DNA of 64,000 nt from Welwitschia mirabilis (lineage: Eukaryota > Gnetophyta > Gnetopsida > Welwitschiales), in assembly GCA_051453625.1 (NCBI GenBank), contig JBOZIK010000001.1, positions 216,509,561 through 216,573,560 of the forward strand, read 5' to 3'. Each line of letters starts with the position of its first letter. The first letter of the stretch is position 1. Of this stretch, positions 10,341 to 22,894 are shown piece after piece. The notes beneath the pieces were generated by a model, which made no database searches, was not told the origin of the DNA, and was given only the letters and a program-made list of their open reading frames with translations. The position numbers were made by a program, and so were the translations under genes.

Positions 10341-12480
10341 CATGTGTTTTGTACAACCACTTAATCTTCCATGCCAATTTTCCAAGTCATACTGTGGAGG
10401 ACTATAAAACGGTTACACGCCACTCCCTGCCAATAGACCCATGTGGGAATATCTTTTGAACCTTTTGGTGGGCATTGGGCATTAGCCATTCGCCATTGGG
10501 TGCATCATCCTTTTCTTCTTTATCAATGATGTTGCTTGTGTGCCCATGAAAACCCCATGAACTCTCAGAGGTGACTTTTTTGGGTAGTGGGTAGGTCATC
10601 TGTTGACACCCCTTTTTGTCATCTTCTTAGAATTTCATATGTGAAAACACCCCTTTCTCATCTTCTCAGAGTTTCATGTGTACTTTCATAGTTAACATTG
10701 AGGGGATCCTCAAGTACCCATTCACAGGGAAAGCATAAACCTTGTGTCATAGAGAATATTGACAATCATAATGGTATTGTCCAAGTGGTGTATATGGCAA
10801 AGTGCATCACTTTTGTCACTTTTATGAGGTTGTTGGTGTGTCGGGCCTAGGAAAGAATGTATGATTAAAGCAGATCAAAGATACACGCCATTACGAAGCC
10901 AACGAAGGAGAGGAAGAAACTCAACTCCATAATTACAATAGATTAATACTGCAAAAGACAAATTAAGTGATCAATATTTAATGGACTTTTCTTTACTTGA
11001 AGTTGTAATTGAAATGCAGCATCCTCAAGAATTTGGTGCTTAACCCCTAATGGAAGATTGTAGTTATATTCTTTTACTGAAAAATAACTTCATAATGAAG
11101 CTTCCACATAAAATAAATAATAAGTAGGCAAAGACACCTCCAAGCACAAAGGATTCCTTTTCTCATGTTCTTATCAGTGTGTGGTTGTGCAAAATGCTTG
11201 GAAATGGATTTCTAGATTTTGTAAGAACTTTCAACTAAGCATTAATGATATCATTCTTGACACAAGTTTGTAAGTCCTTTCTGTTACAAAAGTCAAATAC
11301 ATAATTTTTATCACATAGGAAACCTAAGTGCATTACCACTCTACATATGAGAAAATGCTTTAAATTTAAAAAAAATGAAAAATTTACATTGGAAAAACTT
11401 ATACAAAGTTAAAGATTATATATTGTTAGAAACTAGTCACTCCATTCATTTTGCATTGTATACACTTATGTAAAGTTAAAGATTATACATTGTTATAAAA
11501 TAGCTACTTTATTATATAAACTTATACAAAGTTATAAAATAGTAAAGTTATTTAACCATCTATCATTTCAACATGCAAAGTTTGATCTCAAACTTCAAGT
11601 GTGCTTGATACAACACTAAATATATATCTAAGTTAGGTGATTGTTCAGGTGCCATAAGGATATCAAATTAATGTCTAATCAAATAAGGGTTGCAAAAATT
11701 AAATATCTTTTATTAAAATTTCAATTTCTCATATTAAGAAGAGAGATTAATGCCTTTGGCTTTTGTATTGCATACAATTTGTTAAGTGACATTCTAGTTT
11801 CTTATAAATTTATTTCATATTAAAAATTAATATGATAACTTTATGTTATTAGAGTAAAGATTAAACGATATTGAAAAGAATGTGAAGTATATAATGGTCT
11901 CTAATACTAGCATATCTAATGCAAGTTTGTCTATATTTACATTAAAAATACATTAAAGTTATGAAGATTATTAGGATTTAGAAACAAAGTTATCATACTT
12001 TTCTCTTCCTTATCAAAATCAAACAATGGTTACAACTATGATTATGAAAATGATTGAACCTCCCACGTTAATATTTCTCTAACAAAGTATAAAAAAGAAT
12101 ATTGTTTTTTTATCATTAAGAGCAAGAGTAATGTAGCATTTGGCACACTTGAAAGCTCCTTTAGGCCCTATAGATTAGAATAACACTAAAATCCATAGCA
12201 ATATGCTTATCTAGATAAATCCTTAATGGTTGTCAATTTCTCCTTCTGTATTTTTTCTCTCAAACTATGGAGCTACTAGTAGGTGGTTAGTAAGAGGCAT
12301 TATCTCTCTTTAGAGCTTTTGTCTTCATGGCCATTAGATTTACTTACATGTTTTTCACACTTTATAAGGCTCCTCTAGGCATGTTCTTTATGTTGTAAAA
12401 TATTGCAAATCTTATCCATCAAACCTACCAATTCAGTGACACTCTAAATAATTTTTTTAATGGTCTTTCTTGGAGAAATG
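10341..12480. other. Gene-free stretch upstream of the kinase gene
   Basis: The kinase promoter must extend into the first part, but no defined element is recognised. The only structure seen is a short direct repeat at 10605-10683. From about 10900 the sequence becomes strongly AT-rich and unrecognisable, like decayed transposon DNA. Confidence 0.4.
10605..10683. repeat. Imperfect 40-bp direct repeat, two copies
   Basis: ACACCCCTTTTTGTCATCTT at about 10606 is followed by ACACCCCTTTCTCATCTTCT about 40 bp later. Both copies continue into AGA/GTTTCATRTGT. The repeat lies roughly 750 bp upstream of the kinase start codon. Confidence 0.7.
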
Positions 12481-13954
12481 ATATCAGTCTTCTATGTACA
12501 AGACCTTGCTGCACCTTAACTTTTATTATAATTTGCAATCTTCAAAGATGATTCCCCAGTACTCAAAATCTAGGTAATAGTCCTAAATGAGTCAAATTAA
12601 GGCATTTTATTATAGTATAGTTAACCCAAATTATAGTTTTATCTTAAGAACTACAAGAAATTTTTATAGTCCACTAGGGTTAAGTGTTTCAAAAAAGATT
12701 TGGATAAGGTTTGAATAAAAAAGATTTGAAAAAAAGCTTAAGGAAATAAAGGTAATAAAAAAAGTCTCCTCCTAAAAACTAAGAATCATTATTCATAAGA
12801 TAATCTACTAAGAAATTCCAATCTAAGTAAAAGATATTACATTACATACAAAATAGATGTATTAGTAAACAATAAATTATTCACTTACATTCTGAATGTC
12901 ATGAAAGTAATGTGTTTAGAAATGTTACATTTTACAGCAAAATGTAGGAAGCGCTAAGATAGCATGAAAGATGCGTAAACACTAATACATAAGTCATTTA
13001 AATCCTATAATACATTAAAGGCATACATCCAAGTAACAAATATGAAATAACATGTAAAATGTACTAGTATAAAAACAATAATCATAATTGCATTAATAAA
13101 GGAAGAAAAGATAAATCCAATCATAGATCAAATGCATTCACCAATGATGCAAACACTACAACAAATATAAGTTCATTACAATAGTAAATACTTCAGCTCA
13201 ACAAGACTAATGCCTCATGAATCAATCATTTCCTCATACCTAGCGAGGAAGAAAAGAAGCTTAGAACCTAATGATTAAATAAGCTCTCGTCATATCCATA
13301 AGAAACTTGAATATAGAATGATAGAATTCAAATGGAATGATGAAGTAATCAACACACTTAATTATATGTTAGATTAGGATGAAGATAAGGATCATTAATC
13401 CTTGAAGTAGTCTTTTCTTTCATGAGATTAAACCAAGTTGTAAATCACACTAGTATGTTTATGACACATTCATGTTATCAACATATGGTCATTAATGAAT
13501 CCTCTTAAGCTAGAGGATTTAAATGTGTGTTTCTTAGTCTTCTTAAGATTTACTTTGTTACTTTGTCTATTAGATTGATTTTAATTTCACGTGTTAAGGT
13601 TAATTTGGAAATGTATCCATTATTTAGCAATCCATTTCTTCTAGGACCTGTCTGTTCTAAAAAAACCAATGATACTAGTAATCTAAATAACAACACTAGT
13701 CCAATTAGATTGTTCAACTTATGTGAAGGTCAGATATCTCAAGCTGAACTATGTTTAAGATTTTAAGTATTTATCCTTTTTAATAACATTTAGAAAATTA
13801 CAAGAATAAAACATAATTAATGATAACACCATACTAAACATGTATTTATAGCCTTAAAATATACTATTTACTAAATTTCAAGGAGCTAAATATGTAAAAT
13901 TCAAATGTAAATAAGGTTACTAAGGTGTAAAATATTCTTTGAAATTAGGTTAAC
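12480..13954 (-). repeat. Repeat R1: decayed Ty3/gypsy LTR-like sequence
   Basis: It aligns over its length with 34030-35530 (R2). Shared landmarks include the TTTTATTATAGTATAG..TCTTAAGAACTA block (12610 versus 34150), ACACTAATACAT (12979 versus 34520), and the AAACATG-TATTTATA block near the right end. At 13887-13905 R1 reads continuously through TAAATATGTAAAATTC, where R2 is interrupted by TE-1. I interpret it as the LTR of a non-chromovirus gypsy (Tat/Ogre/Athila-like) element; boundaries are approximate. Confidence 0.5.
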
Positions 13955-13964
13955 NNNNNNNNNN
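13955..13964. other. 10-N assembly gap
   Basis: Ten Ns at the right end of repeat R1. The sequence on the two sides does not overlap. Confidence 0.95.
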
Positions 13965-14440
13965 TGCAGCCATTGGTAACAAGAAATGGCAAATAATAGA
14001 AACTTTGGATTTTTGGATTAGTAGACTTGAGAAGATTTAAAAAGTTCCAACTCTCTAAAACCTAAGTATTTTCTATAGAATTTTTTATTTCAAGGGTTAT
14101 CTATTACAAACCTATTAAATCATTTAGGTGTTTAATATCTAAAATGTCCTCTTTATAGCTTAGAAGACAACTTTATGTATGTCTTCTTTTATTATTAGGT
14201 TCCTAAATGTTATTGAATGTTAGCTCTTAAAGCCTTCTAAGAACTTCAAATTTCTCAAAAAATAGTATTATTAAGGATTACCTCTAATACTAGTTGTTCT
14301 ATCAGATTCTTTAGAATATTACTTGTTTATCCATTCTCTATTTCATATGAAAATATAAATTTAATGTAGTCTTTAATAGAACGACATATCCAATTCTCAA
14401 AAATTAGATACTAAAGAGAGAAAAGTCTCATATTTTTTAT

Positions 14441-14850
14441 TAGTATCTTTTCAAATTCAAATGCAAGTTGAGAAGGTACAACTTGAGTTGAATTACCTAA
14501 TGCAGCTACTTTAGGAGTTTAATAAGCTATGCATGGTTTCACAAGTGCTGTCTATAGCTCATCCTCCTATGCGTACTTATCATAGATCTAAAAGATAAGA
14601 CCCTATAAGAACTTAAATCTCCTCTACTAAAGGTTACTTAAAAAAGCTTCATAAAGTACAATCAGGATGGTAGATATTGCCTACTCATTAGATGAATAAT
14701 GAAAGTTAAGGAAATAGTCCCAAAAACTCAATTCCTATTCACTAGTCAATCTTTCTTATGCAAACCTTCATTGTCTCTTGTCCTATGCTTTACAAGTAGT
14801 GTTGTTAGCAAACATCAAGATATGGGTCTTATACATATGAAAAATGAGAA
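14441..14850 (-). pseudogene. Fragment of a Ty3/gypsy integrase C-terminus
   Basis: The minus strand at about 14441-14510 encodes VAALGNSTQVVPSQL, in the style of the tail that follows the C-terminal domain of plant gypsy integrases. Just upstream, in a shifted frame, come weak matches to the preceding strand and, near 14650-14800, to the integrase core. There are many stops and frameshifts. Its place beside R1 and its orientation fit R1 being the 3' LTR of the same minus-strand element. Weak evidence beyond the short motif. Confidence 0.4.
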
Positions 14851-16840
14851 TCAAAACCTTTTTTAATCTTTTTTAATATATTTTTAATAGTTAATCTAAA
14901 CTTAGACTAGTTTCCTAGTAATAACATTAGATTGCCAAAATGTTTAAAGATTTTTCTTTCTCTAATGTTTCAAAGTTATTTCTTTTTATAAATAAAAATC
15001 TTTTTTATGAACTAAAACCTTTTCACTTCCTCTAAAAAATAACAAAATAAATTAATTACTAATTCCTAAAGATGATGTTTAATTACTAGCATACTTATTA
15101 ATATATTTTGTATTATGAGGTGGTGAATTAGAAAAACTTAGGGAAAATAAGATAACTATAAATGCAATCTATATTGTGTAAGAGCTATCATATCCCATCA
15201 AGAATTATACTCGATAATACCCACTGCTACTTAAGTTATTTGGTATATTAATCAATTACAAATATTGCACTAGGTGTAATGGATAGGGATATGCTATCAA
15301 CTAAACTTTGTAATACTTACCTAATGAATGAGTTTAATTTTCTACGATTATTAGTTGTAATCTTATCTATCCTCATTTATTACTGATATATTCCTTTTAA
15401 TATTTCTCAAAAGAAACCTAGTTCTTATAATGCCATTTAATGTTATATCATTTTGATAAATACTTCCATGTATGTGGTCTTCCAGCTAAAGTATACTTTG
15501 AAGGTATAATATAATATTAATTGTATATAAATATAATTATTTCAATAAAATTTAATAGCTATTTTATAAACATCCTTTGAAGTAGCTCATTGTTTACATT
15601 AATAGACACATTTTTTTAAAGTATTAGAGTAAATCATCATACTTCCAAAGTAAGAACTATGATAGTTGTCTTAAAAAATCATACTATTAAGTTTCTTTCT
15701 ATAGTTAAAATATAAGTATTAGAAAATGTCATACTTACTAGGAAATTTTGCAAGAAAAACTATTAAAGCATTCTGAGGTGATGTAAGCTTGAAACATTTT
15801 ATGATTGCACCTTCTATCAAAAGTATATCTATCATAATCACCCAAAAGAATGATTTTAATTAAACATTGGTCCTTATAGTGTTTCAAATATAACACATAA
15901 AGGTTCAAACCTACAACTCTTTAATAAAGGATAAGCAATCCACCAATTAGATTATAATCCCATTAGCATTAAAGCATGAGGAGCTTAAGAATACAACAAT
16001 AAAAGAAAAAATATGTGGCTAGAGTAAAAGGAAAGAAATAAATTTTAATGGGGAAAAAAATGTCCCACTACACCATAGTCATTATGAATATTTGAAAAGA
16101 AGTATATCTAGGTTCACATTTTTCATGACATAGAACATTATCAATTTTCTATGTTAATATTATTTATTATGCCTCTTTTCTTATATGTCTTTAAATTTAA
16201 ATCAATTAATTATAAACTACTGATTGTATTTGTTAATATTATGAGAAATATAAGGAATATAATATTATTATTTTATTATAACATATGTCTTGATGAGATA
16301 AAATTGTTTATTTATATTCAAATTTCACAAACAAAAAGCATGATTTTTTTATAGCATCTATATCCCAAATCTCAACTTTAACTCTTTTGAGTTTAGGAGT
16401 TTATTCCTAATGAAATATTAGTGTTGTTTTTAAGGGTTTTATTCCTTTACTCAAATAGATTCAAAATGCTTTACCAGATGAAGATTCATGCTTCTCTTCT
16501 TCTTTGCTACTAATTCTTATTTACAGTAAGTTTAATTATTAGACTTGTTTTAAGAGTTTAAGAAATTATTTATATTAAAATCCAGACAAATGACATCATT
16601 GTCAATTTTACTTAATTTCAAGAAAGAATGAGATGAATTCGTCTTACTAACATCCTTACCTAAGAAAACATATTTAATTACAAATCATTCTTCTAATGTT
16701 TTCATATCTTGTATTTTATGATGTTCTTTCCTTCTTTTAACTAATGAAGAGTTTCTTGATTCTTGTTTCTTAATCTTTCTCTCACATCCTTGTCTTTCTT
16801 ATTCTTACATCCAATTCTTTTCTTTGTTAATTAAAGTAAC
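14851..16840. other. AT-rich stretch with no recognisable feature
   Basis: No reading frame resembles a known protein, and no repeat or RNA gene is recognised. By position it could be the rest of the gypsy element to which the 14441-14850 fragment belongs, decayed beyond recognition. Confidence 0.4.
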
Positions 16841-17827
16841 TATTCAAAGGTTCTTGTTTAGGTTATATTATTCATTAACATGAGTAATTAAGTTTTAAAC
16901 TAATATTCTAACATTTCATGTGAAGAGTTTCAAAAAAAAACCTAGTGCTTTAAATCATTCTTTTCTTTAGACTTTATAGAATGGCCAAAAAAAGAAAAAA
17001 ATCATTCTAACAGTAGCTAAACATCTTATAAAATTAAAATATAAATATCTTAACTTAAAATTAATACCATTTTGAATAAGCATCTATTAATAAGTTTATA
17101 TGTAATTTGTAAAAGTGAGACATAAACCTATCCTCTTAATATGGTGTTATGCCTTCAGAAATAATATTTAAAAAATATTTTAAGATTTTATTTATGCTAT
17201 GTAATTTACTTATTGAAAAATAAGAAATATGCTATAGATTCTAAGGTAGATGATCGTAGTTTTAGTTACAAACGAGAGTTATTAGTTAGATTGTATGACA
17301 ATCCTTATGCCATTCTGCTATGAGGGCTAACCAAAGCAACTATGTAGAAGTTCTTATTTAGATTGTCTTCTTCCTCAACATGAAAGGAGGGCTATTAATC
17401 CAATATTCTAACATTCTCCATGAAGAGTTGTAAAAAAAAGATAGTGCTTTAAATCATGCTTTTATTTAAACTTTAAAGGATGCTAGGAAAAAAAAATCTT
17501 TGACTAGTAGCTAAACATCTTATAAAATAAGAATACAAATATCTTGTCTTGTAATGATACCCATACTAAACAAAGAAACTATCAATAATTTTATATACAT
17601 TATTAAAGTGAGATATAATCCTACCCTCTTAATATGGTATTATGCCTTTAAAAAACCAAAAAAAGTTTGTAATATTCCTTGTGCTATAGAATTTACACAT
17701 AAAAAAAGTAGAGATATATTGTACTTGTTAAGGTAGAGGATAATAGTTTTTAGTTATAAACTAGAGCTATTACTTATAACACAAAATAACCCTAAAATCG
17801 TTTCACCATAAGGGCTATAAGAAATTT
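16841..17827. repeat. Tandem duplication of about 500 bp, two copies
   Basis: Unit 1 (about 16841-17340) and unit 2 (about 17341-17827) share TTCTTRTTTA, AATATTCTAACATT, AGTGCTTTAAATCAT, TAGCTAAACATCTTATAAAA, CTCTTAATATGGTRTTATGCC and TAAGGTAGA in the same order. The offset is 500 bp at the start and 487 bp at the end. The copies are diverged and non-coding. Confidence 0.85.
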
Positions 17828-17890
17828 TAAATTCACACTTCTTGTTTAGTTAAAATAAATCGAATGATGATTTGATAGAGAGCATAATGT

Positions 17891-17931
17891 GAGAGAGAGA
17901 GTGTGTGTGTGTGCGCACACGTGCATGCGCG

Positions 17932-17986
<55 letters not shown>

Positions 17987-18116
17987 ACACACACACACAC
18001 ACACACACACCCACACNNNNNNNNNNNNNNNNNNNNNNNNNNNNNNNNNNNNNNNNNNNNNNNNNNNNNNNNNNNNNNNNNNNNNNNNNNNNNNNNNNNN
18101 NNNNNNNNNNNNNNNN

Positions 18117-18192
<76 letters not shown>

Positions 18193-18252
18193 GAGTGAGT
18201 GAATGAGTGAGTGAGTGAGTGAGTAAGTGAGTGAGTGAGTAAGTGAGTAAGA
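17891..18252. repeat. Compound microsatellite (GA)n(GT)n(GC)n(CA)n(GTGA)n
   Basis: GA repeats, then GT repeats (17901-17912), an alternating purine-pyrimidine GCGC core (17912-17940), long CA repeats broken by a 100-N gap (18017-18116), and (GTGA)n from 18191. The GT and CA arms are complementary and can pair across the GC core. Open frames of alternating Cys-Val or His-Thr across it are artefacts of the repeat. Confidence 0.95.
18017..18116. other. 100-N assembly gap inside the CA repeat
   Basis: A default-size gap with CA repeats on both sides. The true repeat length is unknown. Confidence 0.95.
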
Positions 18253-18640
18253 GAGACAAAGTATTGAATGGATGAATGCTTCTCCTCCTAAGCTCAAGAG
18301 TGGTTATGATCTTAAGAAAGCCTAAATTAAGAAAATTGCAAGAATTACTATCCTTTGCTTAATTCATTATTACTAATTGTTAAGGAATGATGGAGTTATG
18401 GGATAATAGTGTATTATTTCTTGCGAATTTTGAATGTAATTAAATTTCATAGTAAAACTTATAATATCAAATAATAATACCAATGTTCAAAGATAGATCA
18501 TCTTATAATGTAATGTAAGATATGAAAAGCGTAATTAGATGTCATAAGATTTTACACATTAACAATCTTAACCTAAAGATTCTTGTAATGCATTAAAGTA
18601 ATTCTTCCTCACTAATAATAACTAAGAAAAATATTCAAGA
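18253..18640. other. Short unrecognised AT-rich stretch
   Basis: Between the microsatellite and the chromovirus LTR. No feature seen. It may be the left flank into which the chromovirus inserted. Confidence 0.4.
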
Positions 18641-21600
18641 TGTACTCTTTATACTTAAATTAATCTTATTAGACATAATTTTTTTAGAATATTAATTAAG
18701 ATGCTTAGCGCAACCTCGGATCAAGTTCCTTTTCTTCATTAGCATATTTATATATGTATAAGAGAAATAAACATTATAGATTATTTCTTAGAGAAGGATT
18801 ACTACGGTTTACAAACAATAATGATGTCACTTATGTGTATTATATTGCTTCCTAGTTCTTTGCCACATAGGGATATCTTCTATATAGTTGATGAGATGTC
18901 AACTTGTTTTAGTATAAACATGGATATAGGTTTAGGATAATTTCTAACCAATGTAATAGGAGGTTGCATATCCTATTAATGGCATTCTAACTAAATATCT
19001 ATCTATCATCCAAATGTGAGTTGATTCTATTTAGAGTTCTAAACTAAACATACATGGCTGGGCTTCACTTCATAACCTTAGACTTCATCTCGATATACCA
19101 TCAAAGAGACGATAGATGATATGTGAGGTTGATGCATGCATACGAATTACGCTTGCTTCCTTAAAGCATTATAAGATGGTGAAACATGATAGTGTAATAC
19201 CACAGGCTCAAGATATTAAGTCATAGTAAGTACATACATGGGTAAGGTAGGAAAGTGGTGATGAAATCCACTTATAAAAGGGTTCATTAAAAAAAATTGT
19301 AATGTAACCTACCTTGGTAAGGAAATCCAAGTATGGGGATGAACTTTATTAGAGTTATCTTAGTTTAGTCATGATTCAATGAATACACCACACAAGTACA
19401 TGCATACAATTTTAACTAATATGGATATTTAATTGCTTGCTTAGATAAATAATCTAAATCTAACTTCATTAAGTTTATTTTATTACAAACAATCATCCAT
19501 AGAAGAAAAAGAAAAACATATGTAATCTTCATTTAGCATGTTACAAAATAATTTCTTTTGAAAATATAGTAATTGAATTTAAAACATTATAAATATATTC
19601 TTTTTATTTTACATAACTGAAGCTTCCAAATAAATTAGATTTTCATTTTAGAGTTCTTTTAAAAAGAAATCAAGATATTCTACACATGAAACTATACACC
19701 TTTTTAAGTTCCCTTTTTCCAAATTCAACTAATAACTTTATAAGATGAGAATATGATTAATAAAACAAGAAATAAAAACATAGATGTAACGCATGCGTAA
19801 GCATTAATGCATCCATAAGATCAATAAAAAGCATAAAAATCAAAGAAACTAATTAAGTTAACTAGATTACCAAAATGAAGACCATTAAAGTTTATAAAAA
19901 TATTTATTAAATTAATAGTAAATAAAAAATAAGAGGATTTATATAAAAATGAAGAGTATTAATAATATTAAAAAATTAAAATAATGTTAAAATAAACCAT
20001 TTTTTAATAGCTAATTGGTCCAACTTAATGTATGCTAAAAGAGGAAATTCACTACTATTCAAGAATAAGGCCTTAGTAAGGCAGGCATAACTTATGCTTC
20101 ATCAAAGAAAATTTAACACAAATTATACAAGATAAAATTGGTTTATTATTATAAATTTTAAGCTCTTATACTATTATCCTAATTTTATTTAATAAATTTT
20201 TTGTTATTAATTAGATATTTCTAGCTTTTTAAGACACTTTGCAGTTACAAGTTAATAATTAATCATTTATAAGGGTAAAAATAATTTATTATAATTTTTT
20301 ATTAAACTAGACACGATATATAACTTATATAAATTAACTTTATTAAATTTTCATACATAAAAATACATTTCATTAAGATCATACATTAAGTGTAAAAACT
20401 GTTTAGACTTTCAGAATTATTATCTTACTATGCCACATTGAAAAGGTCGTAACTTATGAATCACTTTGAATTTTTAAGCGATACAAAAATATTTAGAAAT
20501 ATTATTTAATTATTTATAATTTAGAATATTTATTCACTAAAAAGGATTCAGTATTAATTATGTAATCTGATATTAAGTGCTTATTATTTTTTATGTCTAT
20601 TTTCAAAGTTATTTTTAAAAAAATAATTTAAAAATTATTAACTCTCAGAAAATTTATTGTGATTAAAGTTTTATCATATTAACTGAATTCTAGACTTAAA
20701 AATAATCTTATTGAATAATTAATGACTTATGATCTCCCTAAATTATGCTACAAAATTTGAAAAAGGAAACTTTATCTAAACATAAACATAAAAATTCATA
20801 CAGAAATTTAAGCAACTATAATTGATAAGATTTAATATAAATAGCTAATGCTATTAGTCTATGTAATATTCAAACTAATTTTAACTAATAAACATATACA
20901 TTAATTAAAAAAATTAATCCACAAGATTAAGTAAAGATAAACAAATTCAATAGGTCTAAGGATTAACATGAAGGACTACCTAGTGGAAGTGGGATTAAGG
21001 ATCAAATAATCCATCTTAATGAGAGGATTCCAATGAATCTATGATAAATAATAAAACTTTAATAATCAATCAACAATACACAACAAAATATGAGTACCTA
21101 AATATTCTAGTAAATCTCTTGGCCACTTGGCTAAAATTATCCATTGGTAACCAATCAAGCATGTAAAGAGATCCATCATCTACCCCTCATCTTGATTTGA
21201 GCCAAATGGGAGAGTCAATCTCAATTAAATAAGCATGATAATAATATTATGAAATGGCCTAGTGTAATACTTTTGTGATGCCACAAATTTCCTTAAGAAA
21301 AGAGGTAACATAGGAATACAAAAGGTAGAGGAACCTACTTAAAAAAGTGATGATTAGAGGCTTTTAGCTAATGAATGTTAATTAAGATTTGATGAAGTCT
21401 TAAGTTCCATGCTCCAAGATTTAATCTTCAATATTCAAGATCTAAGATTCACACTCACAAGAAAGAGGATAAGGATAAAAGAGAAGAAGATGAAAGAGTG
21501 AGAAGAAAATTTAGTAGCATGCAATTGCCTAAAGATCAAAAATTAATTTTCAAAAGAGGGAACAACTCTATTTATCAAGAAATAGAAGATCAAAAGTTCT

Positions 21601-22816
21601 TGATTCAATTAGTTAAAGGCCATACACACCATTTTACATATGAGGTAATATGATTACATTAAAGTGAATGGAATTGATCATGTTGAATTAGAAAAGATGA
21701 GTTATATTAAATTAGATAAGGTTGATCAATGATAAGTTAATTAAAATTGAGTGATAACTACATTAATATTTAAATAATGGAAAGACATCATATCTATGAT
21801 TCATGTACTTAACTAGGGTGAGTAATTCTTTGGATTTAATTAGCAAGATTAATTACATGCATCATTTCCTCATGCTAGCTCTTTTTTAATCCTCTATAAG
21901 CTCATAACCATATTTAATCAACTCAAGAACATGCATTAAAGAATGCGTAATTTGCATTGAAGGCATAAATATTTTTCTATGTATTGATTTCAAATATTAT
22001 ATATGACACAATGAGATAAATTTTTTTATTCTAATGAACAAGAAAAATGAATATTTTATAAACCAAGAACTTTTGCAATATCAAGAAGGATAAAAATCAT
22101 GGTAGAGTAAAATCTACTCATTCATCCTTCTTAGTTTATAGATAAGAGTACATGTACTTATTCACATGTTCATTAATTTTATGACCCATCACATCCATCA
22201 ACACAAAATACAAGAAAGAAAATATCATAATAGATGTAATACACTTAACCTTTTGTGAAGTTCATTTACCAAATACATTAAGTATTTACTTTCAGCAAGT
22301 AATTTTAACATTTTTTTAACCTGAATGAGACACATGAATAAATGAGTAATATAAAGGTTTAATATGTTACTCTTGTAATTATTTCATTTTTATTTTATGC
22401 TTTCTTATAAAATTCTCAATGTAATAGTTTACAATGTAAATTAAATGCATTTACATAAAAGGAATTATTTAATTTAGAAATTTGGATAGCCTATTTATTT
22501 TGATCATAAAAGTTTTTATAAAATAATTATTAAACATATGAAAACTATGAGAAGTACCTAAAAATTAACATTATGTAATTATAATATTGTACAAGCATAT
22601 AGAATTTAAAATTAAGCATAATGCATTTATTTTGTTTTGACATACAGAAAATATAATATGTCATTAGTAATAAAAATACATATTACTTTCTATAAAGATT
22701 CTAATTAAAAAAGGGGTTTCATATTGAACTACGACATTGAAAAGTGTCATGTAATTAAGAGATTAGTATGTTTAGTATTTGAGTAAATGAATGTTACAAA
22801 AATATGGGATATAACA
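18641..22816 (-). repeat. 3' LTR of the chromovirus
   Basis: It ends (minus-strand start) with TGTTATATCCC at 22816-22806 and begins at TGTACTCTTTATACTTAAAT, aligned with TGTAACACCCCCACTTAAAT at 27964. About 4.2 kb. Blocks such as ACATGGATA, GAAATCCA and GAGATAAATTT recur in order in the other LTR. No genes inside. Confidence 0.8.
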
Positions 22817-22830
22817 TACTCCCTCACTTA
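22817..22830 (-). other. Polypurine tract of the chromovirus
   Basis: The minus strand reads TAAGTGAGGGAGTA directly before the LTR start TGTTATATCCC. Confidence 0.75.
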
Positions 22831-22894
22831 GAAATATTCACTCCTAGGAATCGAGATACATAAGAAGCCTGAGAATTTATAACTATGTATTATA

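Noticed and set aside
10009-10377. 122-codon minus-strand frame upstream of the kinase
   Set aside because: It needs a TTG start and contains low-complexity Ala/Lys from leader repeats. The leader has no in-frame ATG, so it is not called an upstream gene.
17833-18297. Open frames of alternating Cys-Val or His-Thr
   Set aside because: They are translations of the CA/GT microsatellite and cross a gap.
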